Shown here: positions 41,563-50,668 of the stretch, in pieces
Numbering within the stretch: the first letter of the stretch is position 1
How the letters are laid out: each line of letters starts with the position of its first letter
Source of the DNA: Blastococcus sp. URHD0036
Lineage (GTDB): Bacteria > Actinomycetota > Actinomycetes > Mycobacteriales > Geodermatophilaceae
NCBI RefSeq assembly: GCF_000701365.1
Contig: NZ_JNIK01000021.1
Coordinates: forward strand, 248,001-312,000
Direction of reading: 5' to 3'
DNA length: 64,000 nucleotides
Translations under genes and position numbers: made by a program
Notes under the pieces: model-generated
Databases searched by the model: none
What the model saw: the letters and a program-made list of their open reading frames with translations, nothing else
Told to the model about the DNA's origin: nothing

Positions 41563-41852
41563 GTGCACGTCCTCACGTCGTCGGGGCCGTCCAGGCACCC
41601 CTGGTGGCCAGCGAGCCTCTTCGCCGGGCTCTCCATGAAGACGCCGGGGCGACGACGCGATGACGCGCGCCGGATCCGGCCGGGCCCGGGTCCGGCGGGG
41701 GCCCGCGCTGTGACCTGCACCGCAGCCGGCCGGCCGGCGTCGTTCCCGTCGCATCGCGGGAAGACCGGCCGGGACCCCGCGTCATGCACCGCGTCCGGGG
41801 ACGTCCGCGCGGGTAGTCCCACCGACGTCGTCCCCTCGGACTGGAGAACCCC
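41563..41852. other. Divergent intergenic region
   Basis: About 290 bases between two divergent genes. It should hold both promoters. I see no clear palindrome or ORF. Confidence 0.4.
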
Positions 41853-42635
41853 GTGGCCGTTCGTCCTGCTCAGAGCTCCGCGACGCGCCGCCGGGTGCTG
41901 CTGGCCGCGACCGAGCCGATCCGCGCGCTGGTCAGTGCCGGCACCCTCGCCGCGACGTTTCCGCTGCTCGGTCTCGCGCCCCGCGGTGACCGGCACCCGG
42001 TCCTGGTGCTGCCCGGCCTCCTGGCCACCGACATGTCCACCACGGCGCTGCGCGGCTGGCTCCGTGCGCTCGGCCACCCGGTGGTCGGCTGGGAGCTCGG
42101 CCGCAACCGCGGCCCCACCCGCGAGGTGGTGGACGCGCTCCCCGGCCTGGTCCAGCGGCTGGCCGACCGGCACGGCACCCCGGTGAGCATCGTCGGGCAG
42201 AGCCTCGGCGGCATCTACGCCCGGCGGCTCGCCGCACGCACCCCGGACCGGGTGCGCCAGGTGATCTCGCTGGGCTCCCCGTTCGCCTCCGTCGTCCGGG
42301 AGTCCGACGGCTCGCCCGGGGCCCGCGTGTACCGGCGACTCGGCCCGCGGCACACCTCGCGACGGCTCTCGACGGCCGACCCTGCCCGTCCGCTGCGCGT
42401 GCCCAGCACGTCGGTCTACTCCCGGTGGGACGGCGTCGTCGACTGGCGGGCCTGCCTGCAGCGGACCGGCCCGCGGAGCGAGAACGTCGGCGTGCACGCC
42501 AGCCACCTCGGGATGGGTCACGACCCGGCGGTGCTGTGGGTGGTCGCCGACCGGCTGGCCCAGCCGGCCGGCGACTGGCAGCCGTTCCGACCGCCGCCCG
42601 GTCTCGCCCGGCTCTTTCCCGGAGAGCCCGACTAG
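41853..42635 (+). CDS. Alpha/beta hydrolase, esterase/lipase
   Basis: 260 residues. HPVLVLPGLLATD and nucleophile Ser117 in VGQSLGG, with YSRWDGVVDW (Asp) and SHLGMGHDP (His) later. An N-terminal hydrophobic stretch (residues 20-40) may be a membrane anchor. Its stop overlaps the methyltransferase stop on the other strand. Confidence 0.8.
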   Translation: MAVRPAQSSATRRRVLLAATEPIRALVSAGTLAATFPLLGLAPRGDRHPVLVLPGLLATDMSTTALRGWLRALGHPVVGWELGRNRGPTREVVDALPGLVQRLADRHGTPVSIVGQSLGGIYARRLAARTPDRVRQVISLGSPFASVVRESDGSPGARVYRRLGPRHTSRRLSTADPARPLRVPSTSVYSRWDGVVDWRACLQRTGPRSENVGVHASHLGMGHDPAVLWVVADRLAQPAGDWQPFRPPPGLARLFPGEPD

Positions 42636-43252
42636 GACCGGCGGCGGGCCCGCAGGACGACGTCGGCCATGTGCAGGTGCTCGCCCTCGTGCGAGCGCCC
42701 CATGCGGGGACGCGCCTCGGCGGCCAGCACCTCGAACTCCCCGGCCGGCAGCGCCGCGACGAGCTGCTCGCCGGTGGCGAAGAGGTCCGGGTCCTGCCCG
42801 TGCCGCACGGTGTGCAGGTCGCTCGGGTCGTGCTGGGCCACCAGCAGGGTCCCGCCCGGCGCGACCCCGGAGGCCAGTCGGGCGATCACCCCGTCCCGGA
42901 TGCCGCCCGGCACGTGCAGGAAGGCCGACGTCACCAGGTCGAAGGCATGCGGAGGCGGCGTCCAGGTGACGACGTCGGCGTACTCCCACGTCGCCCGCTC
43001 CGCCAGCCCGCGCTCCGCCGCCGCCGCGGCAGCCCGGGCCAACGCCGTGCGGGAGACGTCCGCGCCGGTGACCTGCCAGCCCTGCTCGGCCAGCCAGATC
43101 GCGTCGCCGCCGGTGCCGCAGCCGACGTCGAGCGCACTGCCCGGCGTCAGGTCGGCGGTCTCGGCCACGAGGACGTCGTTGGGGCGGCCGCTCCAGTGCG
43201 CCTCCCCCGAGGCGTAGCGGTCCTCCCACCACTGCTCGTCGTAGACGGTCAC
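42632..43252 (-). CDS. SAM-dependent methyltransferase
   Basis: 206 residues. Class I fold: SALDVGCGTGGDAIWLAEQGW binds SAM (landmark DVGCGTGGD), then VTGADVS and DLVTSAFLHVP. WWEDRYASGEAHWSGRPN at the start resembles thiopurine/arsenite or small-molecule methyltransferases of the TehB-like group. GTG start, GTGA-coupled to the reductase gene before it. Confidence 0.85.
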   Translation of the reverse strand: MTVYDEQWWEDRYASGEAHWSGRPNDVLVAETADLTPGSALDVGCGTGGDAIWLAEQGWQVTGADVSRTALARAAAAAAERGLAERATWEYADVVTWTPPPHAFDLVTSAFLHVPGGIRDGVIARLASGVAPGGTLLVAQHDPSDLHTVRHGQDPDLFATGEQLVAALPAGEFEVLAAEARPRMGRSHEGEHLHMADVVLRARRRS

Positions 43253-44211
43253 GCCGCACCCACCGCGGTCCGGGCGGCGACGGCCGCGCGGGTCTCCTCC
43301 AGCACGAGGTCCATGTTGATCTGCCCGGCCGCGGCGAGGCCCTGCGCCGCGGCGACGACCACCTGGGCGCGCACGTCGCCGGCGTTCCCGGCCACCCACA
43401 CACCCGGCACGGAGGTCGCGCCGTCGGCGCTGGCCGGCAGCACGCTGCCGAACACCGTGCCGTTCATCGCGAACTCGACCGGCTCGAGCCCCAGGTCGGC
43501 GAGCAGCTCCCCGGGCGCCCGCACCTGGCTCCCGGCGACCAGCGCCCGCCGCGGGACGACGGCGCCGCCCGCCAGCCGGACGCCGGTCAGCCGGCCGTCC
43601 GCCGTCTCCAGGCCGACGACCTCGCCGCGGACGACCTCGATGCCGCGGGCCGCCAGCTGCTCCTCCTGCTCCGCCGTCGGCTCGGGGCCGGTGTGCACGA
43701 AGAGGGTCACGTCGGCCGTCCACTGCCGCCACAGCAGCGCGGCGTGGGTGCCCATGGGGTTGGTCGACAGGATGCCCACGGGCTGGTCCTGCACCTCCCA
43801 GCCGTGGCAGTACGGGCAGTGCAGGACGTCGGTGCCCCACAGCTGCGCCAGGCCCGGGACGTCGGGCAGCTCGTCCCGCGCGCCGGTGGCCACGAGCAGC
43901 CGGCGGGCGGAGACCGTCGTCCCGTCGGCCAGGGAGAGCGCGAAGCCGCCGTCCTCTCGCCGGGCCCCCGTCACCCACCCGTCGCGGACCTCAGCGCCGT
44001 AGCCGCGGACCTCGGCGCGGGCGAGGGCCATCAGCTCCCCCGGCGGCGTGCCGTCCCGGGTCAGGAAGTTGTGCACCCCCGCCGCGGGTGCGTTGCGCGG
44101 TGTCCCGCCGTCCACCACCAGCACACTGCGCCGTGCGCGGGCCAGGGCCAGCGCGCCGGACAGGCCCGCCGCTCCCCCACCGATGACCAGGACGTCCACT
44201 CGTTCGCTCAT
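43249..44211 (-). CDS. Thioredoxin-reductase-like FAD oxidoreductase
   Basis: 320 residues. FAD site VLVIGGGAAGLSGALALARA at the start, redox pair Cys132-Pro-Tyr-Cys135 in HCPYCHG, and C-terminal FAD motif VWVAGNAGDV. The CPYCHG form is typical of the HI0933/TrxR-like group with unknown partner. ATG; divergent from the XRE-cupin regulator that probably controls it. Confidence 0.85.
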   Translation of the reverse strand: MSERVDVLVIGGGAAGLSGALALARARRSVLVVDGGTPRNAPAAGVHNFLTRDGTPPGELMALARAEVRGYGAEVRDGWVTGARREDGGFALSLADGTTVSARRLLVATGARDELPDVPGLAQLWGTDVLHCPYCHGWEVQDQPVGILSTNPMGTHAALLWRQWTADVTLFVHTGPEPTAEQEEQLAARGIEVVRGEVVGLETADGRLTGVRLAGGAVVPRRALVAGSQVRAPGELLADLGLEPVEFAMNGTVFGSVLPASADGATSVPGVWVAGNAGDVRAQVVVAAAQGLAAAGQINMDLVLEETRAAVAARTAVGAA

Positions 44212-44278
44212 GCCGCCGAGGGTGCGCTCGACGTCGCCGTCTTGACAAACATCGTTGCTGGAACGGCAAACTGGTCGC

Positions 44279-44869
44279 ATGACCGACGACGACGTCCTGG
44301 CGGCCGTGGGCCCCCGGCTGCGGGAGCTGCGGACCAAGCGCGACGTCACGCTCACCCAGCTGTCGGAGACCACGGGCATCTCGGTGAGCACGCTCTCCCG
44401 GCTGGAGTCCGGTCAGCGCCGGCCCACCCTGGAGCTGCTGCTCCCCCTGGCCCGCGCGCACTCCGTGCCGATCGACGAGCTGATCGGCGCGCCGTCGACC
44501 CCCGATCCGCGGGTCGTCGCCCGGCCCTTCGAGAAGGGCGGCCACACCTTCTGGCCGCTGACCCGCCGGCCGGGCGGCGTGCAGGCCTACAAGCAGGTCA
44601 TCCCGCCGCGCACGCCGTCCGGCGAGCCGGAGCAGAAGACCCACGAGGGCCACGAGTGGATGTACGTGCTCTCCGGCCGGGTCCGCCTGCTGCTCGGCGA
44701 GCACGACCTCGAGCTGCGCGCCGGCGAGGTGGCCGAGTTCGACACCCGGACCCCGCACTGGGTCGGCAACCCCGGCGACGTCCCGGCCGAGATCCTCAAC
44801 CTCTACGGGCCACAGGGCGAGCGGATGCACGTGCGGGCCCGCCCGGCCGCGGGTACGGGACGCGGATGA
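44279..44869 (+). CDS. XRE-family regulator with C-terminal cupin
   Basis: 196 residues. HTH at 12-65 (LRELRTKRDVTLTQLSETTGISVSTLSRLESG), cupin 105-185 (HEGHEWMYVLSGRVRLLLGEHDLELRAGEVAEF). A consensus -35 TTGACA (44242-44247) precedes it, and the short 67-base gap to the divergent reductase suggests joint control. Effector unknown. Confidence 0.88.
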   Translation: MTDDDVLAAVGPRLRELRTKRDVTLTQLSETTGISVSTLSRLESGQRRPTLELLLPLARAHSVPIDELIGAPSTPDPRVVARPFEKGGHTFWPLTRRPGGVQAYKQVIPPRTPSGEPEQKTHEGHEWMYVLSGRVRLLLGEHDLELRAGEVAEFDTRTPHWVGNPGDVPAEILNLYGPQGERMHVRARPAAGTGRG

Positions 44870-45435
44870 GCGGGAAGTCGGCGGAGGACTACGCGGCGGA
44901 CTACACGGACCCGGAGCTGAGGGAGCGGCTGAAGGAGGAGATCAAGGCCGGCGACCGTGGCGGCCGGCCGGGACAGTGGAGCGCCCGCAAGAGCCAGTTG
45001 CTGACGTCCGAGTACGAGGCCGCCGGTGGCGGCTACCGGCACGAGGGCGAGCGCACGGAGTCGCAGCGGCACCTCCAGCAGTGGACGGCGCAGGAGTGGC
45101 ACACCGCCGACGGCGGCACGGACGCCCGCGACGGCGACACCACCCACCGCTACCTGCCCGACGCCGCCTGGCAGCTGCTGAGCGAGCGGGAGCGGGCCGC
45201 CACGGAGCGGGCCAAGCAGCACGCCGACGGCCAGCACGTCCCGAACCCCGACGCCGCCCGCGAGGCGCGGGCCGCCGCGGAGCTGCTCGACCTGAACGCG
45301 CCCGAGGCCCGCGACCGGGTCGCGGCCATGGACGCCGGCACCCTGGACCGGGCGGAGCGCGCCGAGCGCGAGCTCGGACGAGGCCGGAAGACCGTGCTCG
45401 AGGCGATCGAGCGCCGCCGCGCCGGCCTCGGCTGA
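44866..45435 (+). CDS. DUF5872-like charged protein
   Basis: 189 residues, highly charged and helical, starting GKSAEDYAADYTDPELRERLKEEIKAGD, with GGRPGQWSARKSQLLTSEYEAAGGGY as in DUF5872 proteins. No catalytic motif. ATGA overlap with the regulator gene. Role unknown; related proteins occur with DNA-binding or stress genes. Confidence 0.7.
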   Translation: MSGKSAEDYAADYTDPELRERLKEEIKAGDRGGRPGQWSARKSQLLTSEYEAAGGGYRHEGERTESQRHLQQWTAQEWHTADGGTDARDGDTTHRYLPDAAWQLLSERERAATERAKQHADGQHVPNPDAAREARAAAELLDLNAPEARDRVAAMDAGTLDRAERAERELGRGRKTVLEAIERRRAGLG

Positions 45436-45471
45436 GCGGTCAGGTGCCCGGCGCCGTCCGGACCGCCGTGG

Positions 45472-46167
45472 TCACGACAGCGCCGGGTACAGCGCCGGGA
45501 CCCCGCCGGCGAGGCCCGCCTGCACCTGCCGACTCACCTCGTCGGCCACGATCTCGGGGCTGCCCACGGCCAGGGCGTCGACGGCGACGCGGGCGACCTC
45601 GGCCGGATCGGACTTCGGCGCCGCGACGCCGGCGGTCATGTCGGTGTCCATGTAGCCGACGTGCAGCGCCGAGACCCGCACGCCGCGGGGCGCCAGGGAC
45701 GCGCGGAGGCTGTTGGTCATCGACCAGGCCGCCGACTTGGCCGCGCAGTAGGCGCCGGTGCCGGGGAAGCTGATCCAGGAGAGCACCGAGAGCACGTTGA
45801 GCACCGATCCCCCGGCGGCCTCCAGCTGCGGCAGGAACGCGCGGGTCACGGCCAGCGCCCCGAGGTAGTGGACGCCGAGCTCGGCCTCGATGTCGGCCCA
45901 GTCGCCGGTGAGCAGATCGGTGCCGGTGTCGATGCCCGCGTTGTTCACCAGCAGGTCCACCCCGCGGGTGGCCGCGGCGGCGGCCGCCACCGAGACGGGG
46001 TCGGTGACGTCCAGGGCGATCGGGATCGCGCCGGGCAGGTCGATCGACCGCGGGTCGCGGGCGGCGGCGTACACGGTCGCGCCGCGGGCGAGCAGCTCGG
46101 CGGCCAGCGCGCGGCCGAAGCCGCGGTTGGCGCCGGTGACGAGGGCGGTGCAGGTGGCGGGGTCCAC
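45472..46167 (-). CDS. Short-chain dehydrogenase (SDR)
   Basis: 231 residues. TGANRGFG nucleotide loop, NNAGI, Ser in VLSVLSWIS and YCAAK active site. Closest in style to small NADP-dependent SDRs of broad function. ATG start. The nested inverted repeat at 46187-46230 lies in its promoter region. Confidence 0.85.
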   Translation of the reverse strand: MDPATCTALVTGANRGFGRALAAELLARGATVYAAARDPRSIDLPGAIPIALDVTDPVSVAAAAAATRGVDLLVNNAGIDTGTDLLTGDWADIEAELGVHYLGALAVTRAFLPQLEAAGGSVLNVLSVLSWISFPGTGAYCAAKSAAWSMTNSLRASLAPRGVRVSALHVGYMDTDMTAGVAAPKSDPAEVARVAVDALAVGSPEIVADEVSRQVQAGLAGGVPALYPALS

Positions 46168-46186
46168 GACGGCTCCATCAGTTTGA

Positions 46187-46230
46187 TTCTCGAACTCGTG
46201 GCCGGGACGCTACACGAGTCGGTACGAGAA
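46187..46230. promoter_or_regulatory. Nested inverted repeats in the SDR/Nudix divergent promoter
   Basis: Outer arms TTCTCG/CGAGAA and inner arms ACTCGTG/CACGAGT around 12 bases, between the divergent genes. Possibly an operator for an unlinked regulator. Nothing else supports it. Confidence 0.35.
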
Positions 46231-46275
46231 CCGAACCGATGCGGCTGACGTAGGTTCCGGACGGAGGTGCACCGC

Positions 46276-46881
46276 ATGAGCACGACCCTCGACCGGGACG
46301 CCGCAGCCGCCCGCGTCTCGGCCTTCCCCCGCATCGGGGTGGAGCGGCCCGACCTCAAGCACGCCGCCGTCGCGGTCTGCGTGGTGGAGGACGACGGCGT
46401 CCCCGCCCTGCTCATCACCCGCCGCGCGGCCCGCATGCGCAACCACGCCGGCCAGTGGGCGCTGCCCGGCGGCCGGCTGGACCCCGGCGAGACCCCGGTC
46501 GAGGGGGCGCTGCGGGAGCTCGAGGAGGAGGTCGGGCTGACGCTGCCGCCGTCGTCGGTGCTCGGGCTGCTCGACGACTACGTGACCCGGTCGGGCTACG
46601 TGATGACCCCGGTCGTCTGCTGGGCCGGCGCGGTCGGGAGCCTGGTCCCGCAGGAGACCGAGGTCGCCCGCATCCACCGGATCCCGGTGGCCGACCTCGA
46701 CGTCGAGCCGCGGCTGATCCGGATCCCGGAGTCCGACCAGCCGGTCATCCAGCTGCCGCTGCTGGGTGGGTTCGTGCACGCGCCGACCGCCGCGGTGGTC
46801 TACCAGTTCTGCCAGGTCGCCTGCCGGGGCCTGGACACCCGGGTGGCCCACCTCGAGGCGCCGGTCTTCGCCTGGCGCTGA
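46276..46881 (+). CDS. Nudix hydrolase, probable CoA diphosphatase
   Basis: 201 residues. Nudix box within GGRLDPGETPVEGALRELEEE (about residues 71-93). LLITRRAARMRNHAGQWALPGG and VLGLLDDYVTRSGYVMTPVV fit the NudL/CoA-pyrophosphatase group. ATG with GGAGGTG 7 bases upstream. Confidence 0.82.
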   Translation: MSTTLDRDAAAARVSAFPRIGVERPDLKHAAVAVCVVEDDGVPALLITRRAARMRNHAGQWALPGGRLDPGETPVEGALRELEEEVGLTLPPSSVLGLLDDYVTRSGYVMTPVVCWAGAVGSLVPQETEVARIHRIPVADLDVEPRLIRIPESDQPVIQLPLLGGFVHAPTAAVVYQFCQVACRGLDTRVAHLEAPVFAWR

Positions 46882-46898
46882 CGTCCCGGGCGCGCACG

Positions 46899-46955
46899 GC
46901 ATAGGAAGCGATACCCACGTCTCGGAGCCCAGGACGTGGGTATCGCTTCCTATGC
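46899..46955. terminator. Extra-long perfect hairpin between convergent genes
   Basis: Perfect 22-base arms (46899-46920 with 46934-46955; the arm begins GCATAGGAAGCGATACCC) around a 13-base loop. It is richer in A/T than the neighbourhood. It surely ends both the Nudix and the thiolase transcripts, but its length and unusual sequence could also make it a REP-like or MITE-like palindrome. Confidence 0.8.
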
Positions 46956-46972
46956 CTCGGTGGCGGAGAGGA

Positions 46973-48118
46973 CTAGAGCAGTTCGAAGATCGTGGCGTTG
47001 GCCTGGCCGCCGCCCTCGCACATCGTCTGCAGCCCGTAGCGGATGCCGTTGTCGCGCATGTGGTGCAGCAGCGTCGTGGCGATGCGGGCACCGGAGCCGC
47101 CCAGGGGGTGACCCAGCGCGATCGCGCCACCGTTGGGGTTCAGCGCCTTGGCGTCACCCCCGATGTCGGCCAGCCACGCCAGCGGCACCGGCGCGAAGGC
47201 CTCGTTCACCTCGAACGCGCCGATCTCGTCCAGCGACAGGCCGGACCGCTGCAGCGCCTTCTCCGTCGCCGGGATGGGCGCGGTCAGCATCATGATGGGG
47301 TCCGACCCGGCGAGGACGGCGGTGTGCACGCGGGCGATCGGGGTCAGCCCGAGCTCCTGCGCCTTCTCCGCGGTCGTCATGAGCAGCGCCGCCGACCCGT
47401 CGGAGATCTGCGAGGAGTTGCCGGCGGTGATCACGCCACCCTCGGGCTTGAACACCGTCTTCAGGCCGGCGAGCACCTCGGTCGTCGTCCCGGGGCGGAT
47501 GCCCTCGTCCTCGCTGACCACGGTGCCGTCGGGCAGGGTCACGGGGGCGATCTGGGCGGCGAACCGGCCGTCGGCACGCGCCGCGGCCGCCTTCTCGTGG
47601 GAGGCCACGGAGAACTCGTCGCACTGCTCGCGGGTGAAGCCCCACCTCTCCGCGATCATCTCCGCGCCCACACCCTGGTTCGGGAACGCGCCGTAGCGCG
47701 CCATGAACGCCTCGCCGAAGGGGTTCTGGTCCATGAGCGAGGTGCCCATCGGCACCCGGCTCATCGACTCCACGCCACCGGCGACCACGACGTCGTACTG
47801 GCCGGCGACCAGCCCGGCCGCGGCGAAGTGGATCGACTGCTGCGAGGAGCCGCACTGCCGGTCGATCGTCACGCCGGTCACCGTCTCCGGCCAGCCCGCG
47901 GCGAGCGCGGCGGTGCGCGCGATGTCGAACGTCTGCTCACCGACCTGGCCGACGCAGCCCCAGATCACGTCCTCGACGACCGCGGGGTCCACGCCGGCGC
48001 GCTCGACCAGCGAGCGCAGCACATGCGCCGACAGGTCCGCCGGGTGCACTCCCGACAACCCGCCCTTGCGCCTGCCGACCGGCGTACGGACGGCCTCCAC
48101 GATCACTGCGTCACGCAT
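46973..48118 (-). CDS. Acetyl-CoA acetyltransferase-type thiolase
   Basis: 381 residues. Catalytic residues Cys89 (DRQCGSS), His337 (GHPLGGSG) and Cys367 (MCEGGG) are all present, with NEAFAPV. It condenses or cleaves acyl-CoA units. Genes like this act in fatty-acid oxidation. ATG with AGGAGAG upstream. A CGTAC-N8-GTACG palindrome lies in its promoter. Confidence 0.92.
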   Translation of the reverse strand: MRDAVIVEAVRTPVGRRKGGLSGVHPADLSAHVLRSLVERAGVDPAVVEDVIWGCVGQVGEQTFDIARTAALAAGWPETVTGVTIDRQCGSSQQSIHFAAAGLVAGQYDVVVAGGVESMSRVPMGTSLMDQNPFGEAFMARYGAFPNQGVGAEMIAERWGFTREQCDEFSVASHEKAAAARADGRFAAQIAPVTLPDGTVVSEDEGIRPGTTTEVLAGLKTVFKPEGGVITAGNSSQISDGSAALLMTTAEKAQELGLTPIARVHTAVLAGSDPIMMLTAPIPATEKALQRSGLSLDEIGAFEVNEAFAPVPLAWLADIGGDAKALNPNGGAIALGHPLGGSGARIATTLLHHMRDNGIRYGLQTMCEGGGQANATIFELL

Positions 48119-48140
48119 GGTGCTCTCCTCTTCGAGATGT

Positions 48141-48158
48141 CGTACGCGTCACTGTACG
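48141..48158. promoter_or_regulatory. Palindrome CGTAC-N8-GTACG upstream of the thiolase
   Basis: Found 23 bases before the thiolase start and 41 bases before the divergent DUF2889 gene. The shape fits a TetR/FadR-type lipid regulator site; the TetR at 50669 is one candidate. Confidence 0.45.
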
Positions 48159-48198
48159 GTCGGCCGCGACCCTGCCCGGCGGCCCTGCGGAGGCACCG

Positions 48199-49212
48199 AT
48201 GAGCCTCACCCTCGACCCGCCGCATGGACTGCACGACCCCGCTCCCGGCACGCCGCCGCGGGCACCGGGATCGGTCCGACGGACGGCGACCACCGAGATG
48301 GTGCGTCCGGAGGGCCCCGCCGGTCCGCTGCACCTGGCAGGCGCGGCGCGTGACCTCGTCACCGCGCCCGACGGGACGGCGCGCGTGCTGCGCCGGGCCA
48401 CGACCAGCAGCGTCGTCGTGGCCGGCCGGGTGAGCGCGCTCCGGAGCGACCCGGAGGTGCCCGCGACGGCCGACCTCCTCGACGTCCGCGCCGCGTCCGG
48501 TTACCGCACCGCCCTCGACGCCGCCCTGCCCGGCGAGCGCGCTGCGCGCTCCCCGCTGTTCCTGCTGCTGGACGACGTCCCGGTGACCTCGCTCATCTCC
48601 GGCTACGCGATGCTCATGGAGGGCACCTCCCCCGCCGGCGGCGGAGACGCCCGGGCATCGGCGGCGCTGGGCGCCTCGTCGAACATCTGCTCGGGCTGGC
48701 GGGAAGAGGGCACGATGATGGTCCACATCCGCAGCACCGGGGCGATCCCGCCGATGCGCGGAGCCGTGGCCCCCGACCTGCGGGCCGACGACCCCGAGGG
48801 CTGGCACGCGTTCGGCCCGCTGGCTCCCGGCCACATGCGCCGGCACCGCCGCCTGGACGTCGTCGTGGACCCCGACGACCCGGGCGTCGTGGTCGTCGAC
48901 GGCATGTTCCGCGACTCGTACACGGTGCTGTCGGGCACCGAGACGGTGCTGCACGAGTACGACCTGTCCGCCCGCGTCGACCGCCGCAGCGGCACGCTGG
49001 TCTCGGTCGAGGCCCGGCCGCGCGTGCTGCCGTGGCAGGAGTGCCCGGCGGCCGCGGCCAGCGCCACCCGGCTGGCCGGCACCCCGGTCGGTGACCTCCG
49101 CGCCCGGGTGCGGGCCGAGTTCGGCGGGACGAGCACCTGCACGCACCTCAACGACGCCCTCCGCGGTCTGGAGGACGTCGCCGCGCTGGCCGGGGACCTG
49201 CCCGCCGGCTGA
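48199..49212 (+). CDS. DUF2889-containing protein
   Basis: 337 residues. The C-terminal segment GTSTCTHLNDALRGLED is the DUF2889 signature; the family is linked to aromatic and steroid degradation gene neighbourhoods but has no assigned reaction. The centre has AGASSNICSGWREEGTMM. ATG; divergent from the thiolase. Confidence 0.8.
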   Translation: MSLTLDPPHGLHDPAPGTPPRAPGSVRRTATTEMVRPEGPAGPLHLAGAARDLVTAPDGTARVLRRATTSSVVVAGRVSALRSDPEVPATADLLDVRAASGYRTALDAALPGERAARSPLFLLLDDVPVTSLISGYAMLMEGTSPAGGGDARASAALGASSNICSGWREEGTMMVHIRSTGAIPPMRGAVAPDLRADDPEGWHAFGPLAPGHMRRHRRLDVVVDPDDPGVVVVDGMFRDSYTVLSGTETVLHEYDLSARVDRRSGTLVSVEARPRVLPWQECPAAAASATRLAGTPVGDLRARVRAEFGGTSTCTHLNDALRGLEDVAALAGDLPAG

Positions 49213-49231
49213 CCCCCTGGGGCCGGACGGA

Positions 49232-50407
49232 TCAGGCGGCCGGGGTGAACCCGCGCGCGAGCCGGGCCAGCCGGTCGGCGGGCAGCTGGTGGAGCAGCTC
49301 CAGCCGCTGGCAGGCCGCCCGGCCGGGCACCGCGATGCCCCGCTCCCACGAGCGCACCCGGCGTCCGGTCGTCCCCAGCCGCCGGCCGAGCTCCGCCGCG
49401 GACAGCCCGGACGTCGCCCGGAGCGCCTCCAGCACGGCCGGCAGGTCGTCCGGCGCCCAGGCGCGGCGCGTCAGGATGGCCGGCACCGGGACGGCGCCGG
49501 CCCGCAGCACCTCGGCCAGCGGACGCCGGTAGCAGCGGGCCAGCGACCGCGCCGCGGCCAGCCCCGGCCGGCGGCGGCCGTGCTCGTAGCGGCGCAGCGT
49601 GCGGACGCTGATGCCGACGTGGTGCGCCGCCTCCTGCTGGCTCATGCCGGCCGCCGCCCGCAGCCGGGCCAGCGCCGGGATGCTGTCGGCGCGGGCGACC
49701 GGGGTCGCCCCCCGCTCCAGCAGCTCGGCCGAGGTCAGGCCGAGCGCCTCGGCGACCCGCTCCACCCGGTCCTCGGGCACACGGGTGCGGCCGTTCTCCC
49801 AGCGATGGGCGGTCGTCGAGCCGATGCCGACGACGACCGCGAACTCCCGCTGGGTCCACCCGGCGGCCCGGCGGAGTGCACCGAGCCCGGGCAGGGCCGC
49901 GCCGTCCCAGCGACCGGCCGGGGTGTCCTCGAGCAGCCCGTCCAACTGGTCGGGCGCCACCCGGAGCACCCGCGCGAGGGCCGGCCGGTGTTCGGGGCTC
50001 GGCCGGCGGCAGCCGTTCTCCCAGCGGGAGACGCTGGCCGGCGTCACGCCGACCCGGTTGGCCACCTGCGTCATGGTCAGCCCGGCCGCCAGGCGGGCCC
50101 GGCACAGCGGCGAGGCGTGCCGCCCGCCGGAGGTGCGCTCGGTGCGCACCCGGTCCTCCCCGGCCACGGCGCGGGCCGTGAGGTCGTCCCAGCCGAACAG
50201 CCGGGCGAGGGCCGCCAGCTGCAGCGGCTGCGGCCGCCGGCCGAGCTCCCAGTTCCGGACCGTCGTGCGGGCGACCCCCAGCCGGCGCGCGAGGTCTCCG
50301 TGGGTCAGGCCGTGCACGGCCCGCCAGTCCCGGACGTGCGCGGCCAGGGTCGGCGCGTCGGCCGAGGGGACGACGGGCGGAGACGGGACCCAGGGGGCGG
50401 CGGTCAC
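49232..50407 (-). CDS. Protein with five tandem XRE-type helix-turn-helix domains
   Basis: 391 residues from the GTG at 50407; an in-frame GTG at 50518 would add an Arg-rich leader. Five consecutive XRE HTH units occur, each of about 55-60 residues: LTHGDLARRLGVARTTVRNWE, TMTQVANRVGVTPASVSRWE, TQREFAVVVGIGSTTAHRWE, SQQEAAHHVGISVRTLRRYE and SAAELGRRLGTTGRRVRSWE. There is no other domain. Such an array could bind several adjacent DNA sites. It is convergent with the DUF2889 gene. Confidence 0.85.
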   Translation of the reverse strand: MTAAPWVPSPPVVPSADAPTLAAHVRDWRAVHGLTHGDLARRLGVARTTVRNWELGRRPQPLQLAALARLFGWDDLTARAVAGEDRVRTERTSGGRHASPLCRARLAAGLTMTQVANRVGVTPASVSRWENGCRRPSPEHRPALARVLRVAPDQLDGLLEDTPAGRWDGAALPGLGALRRAAGWTQREFAVVVGIGSTTAHRWENGRTRVPEDRVERVAEALGLTSAELLERGATPVARADSIPALARLRAAAGMSQQEAAHHVGISVRTLRRYEHGRRRPGLAAARSLARCYRRPLAEVLRAGAVPVPAILTRRAWAPDDLPAVLEALRATSGLSAAELGRRLGTTGRRVRSWERGIAVPGRAACQRLELLHQLPADRLARLARGFTPAA

Positions 50408-50668
50408 GGTGTCCCGGCCCCCACGCCGGGCTCGGGGCGATCGGCGGAGCGGCTCATCGCGGACCTCGCTTCCGGGAGGGGGACGACGTCCCCGGCGGAC
50501 GGCAGGAGCCGTCTGCACATGCTTACCGTAGACGTTTCGACAACTATCATACGGGTGCCCCGGAGGGAAGATCTGCCGCTCAGGCGGGGGTCCCGGGCCA
50601 GGCGTCGCGGGCCGCGGGGGATCCGAGCCGGACTAGTCTGGTCAGCGCTCCTCGGAAGGAGGCCCGGC

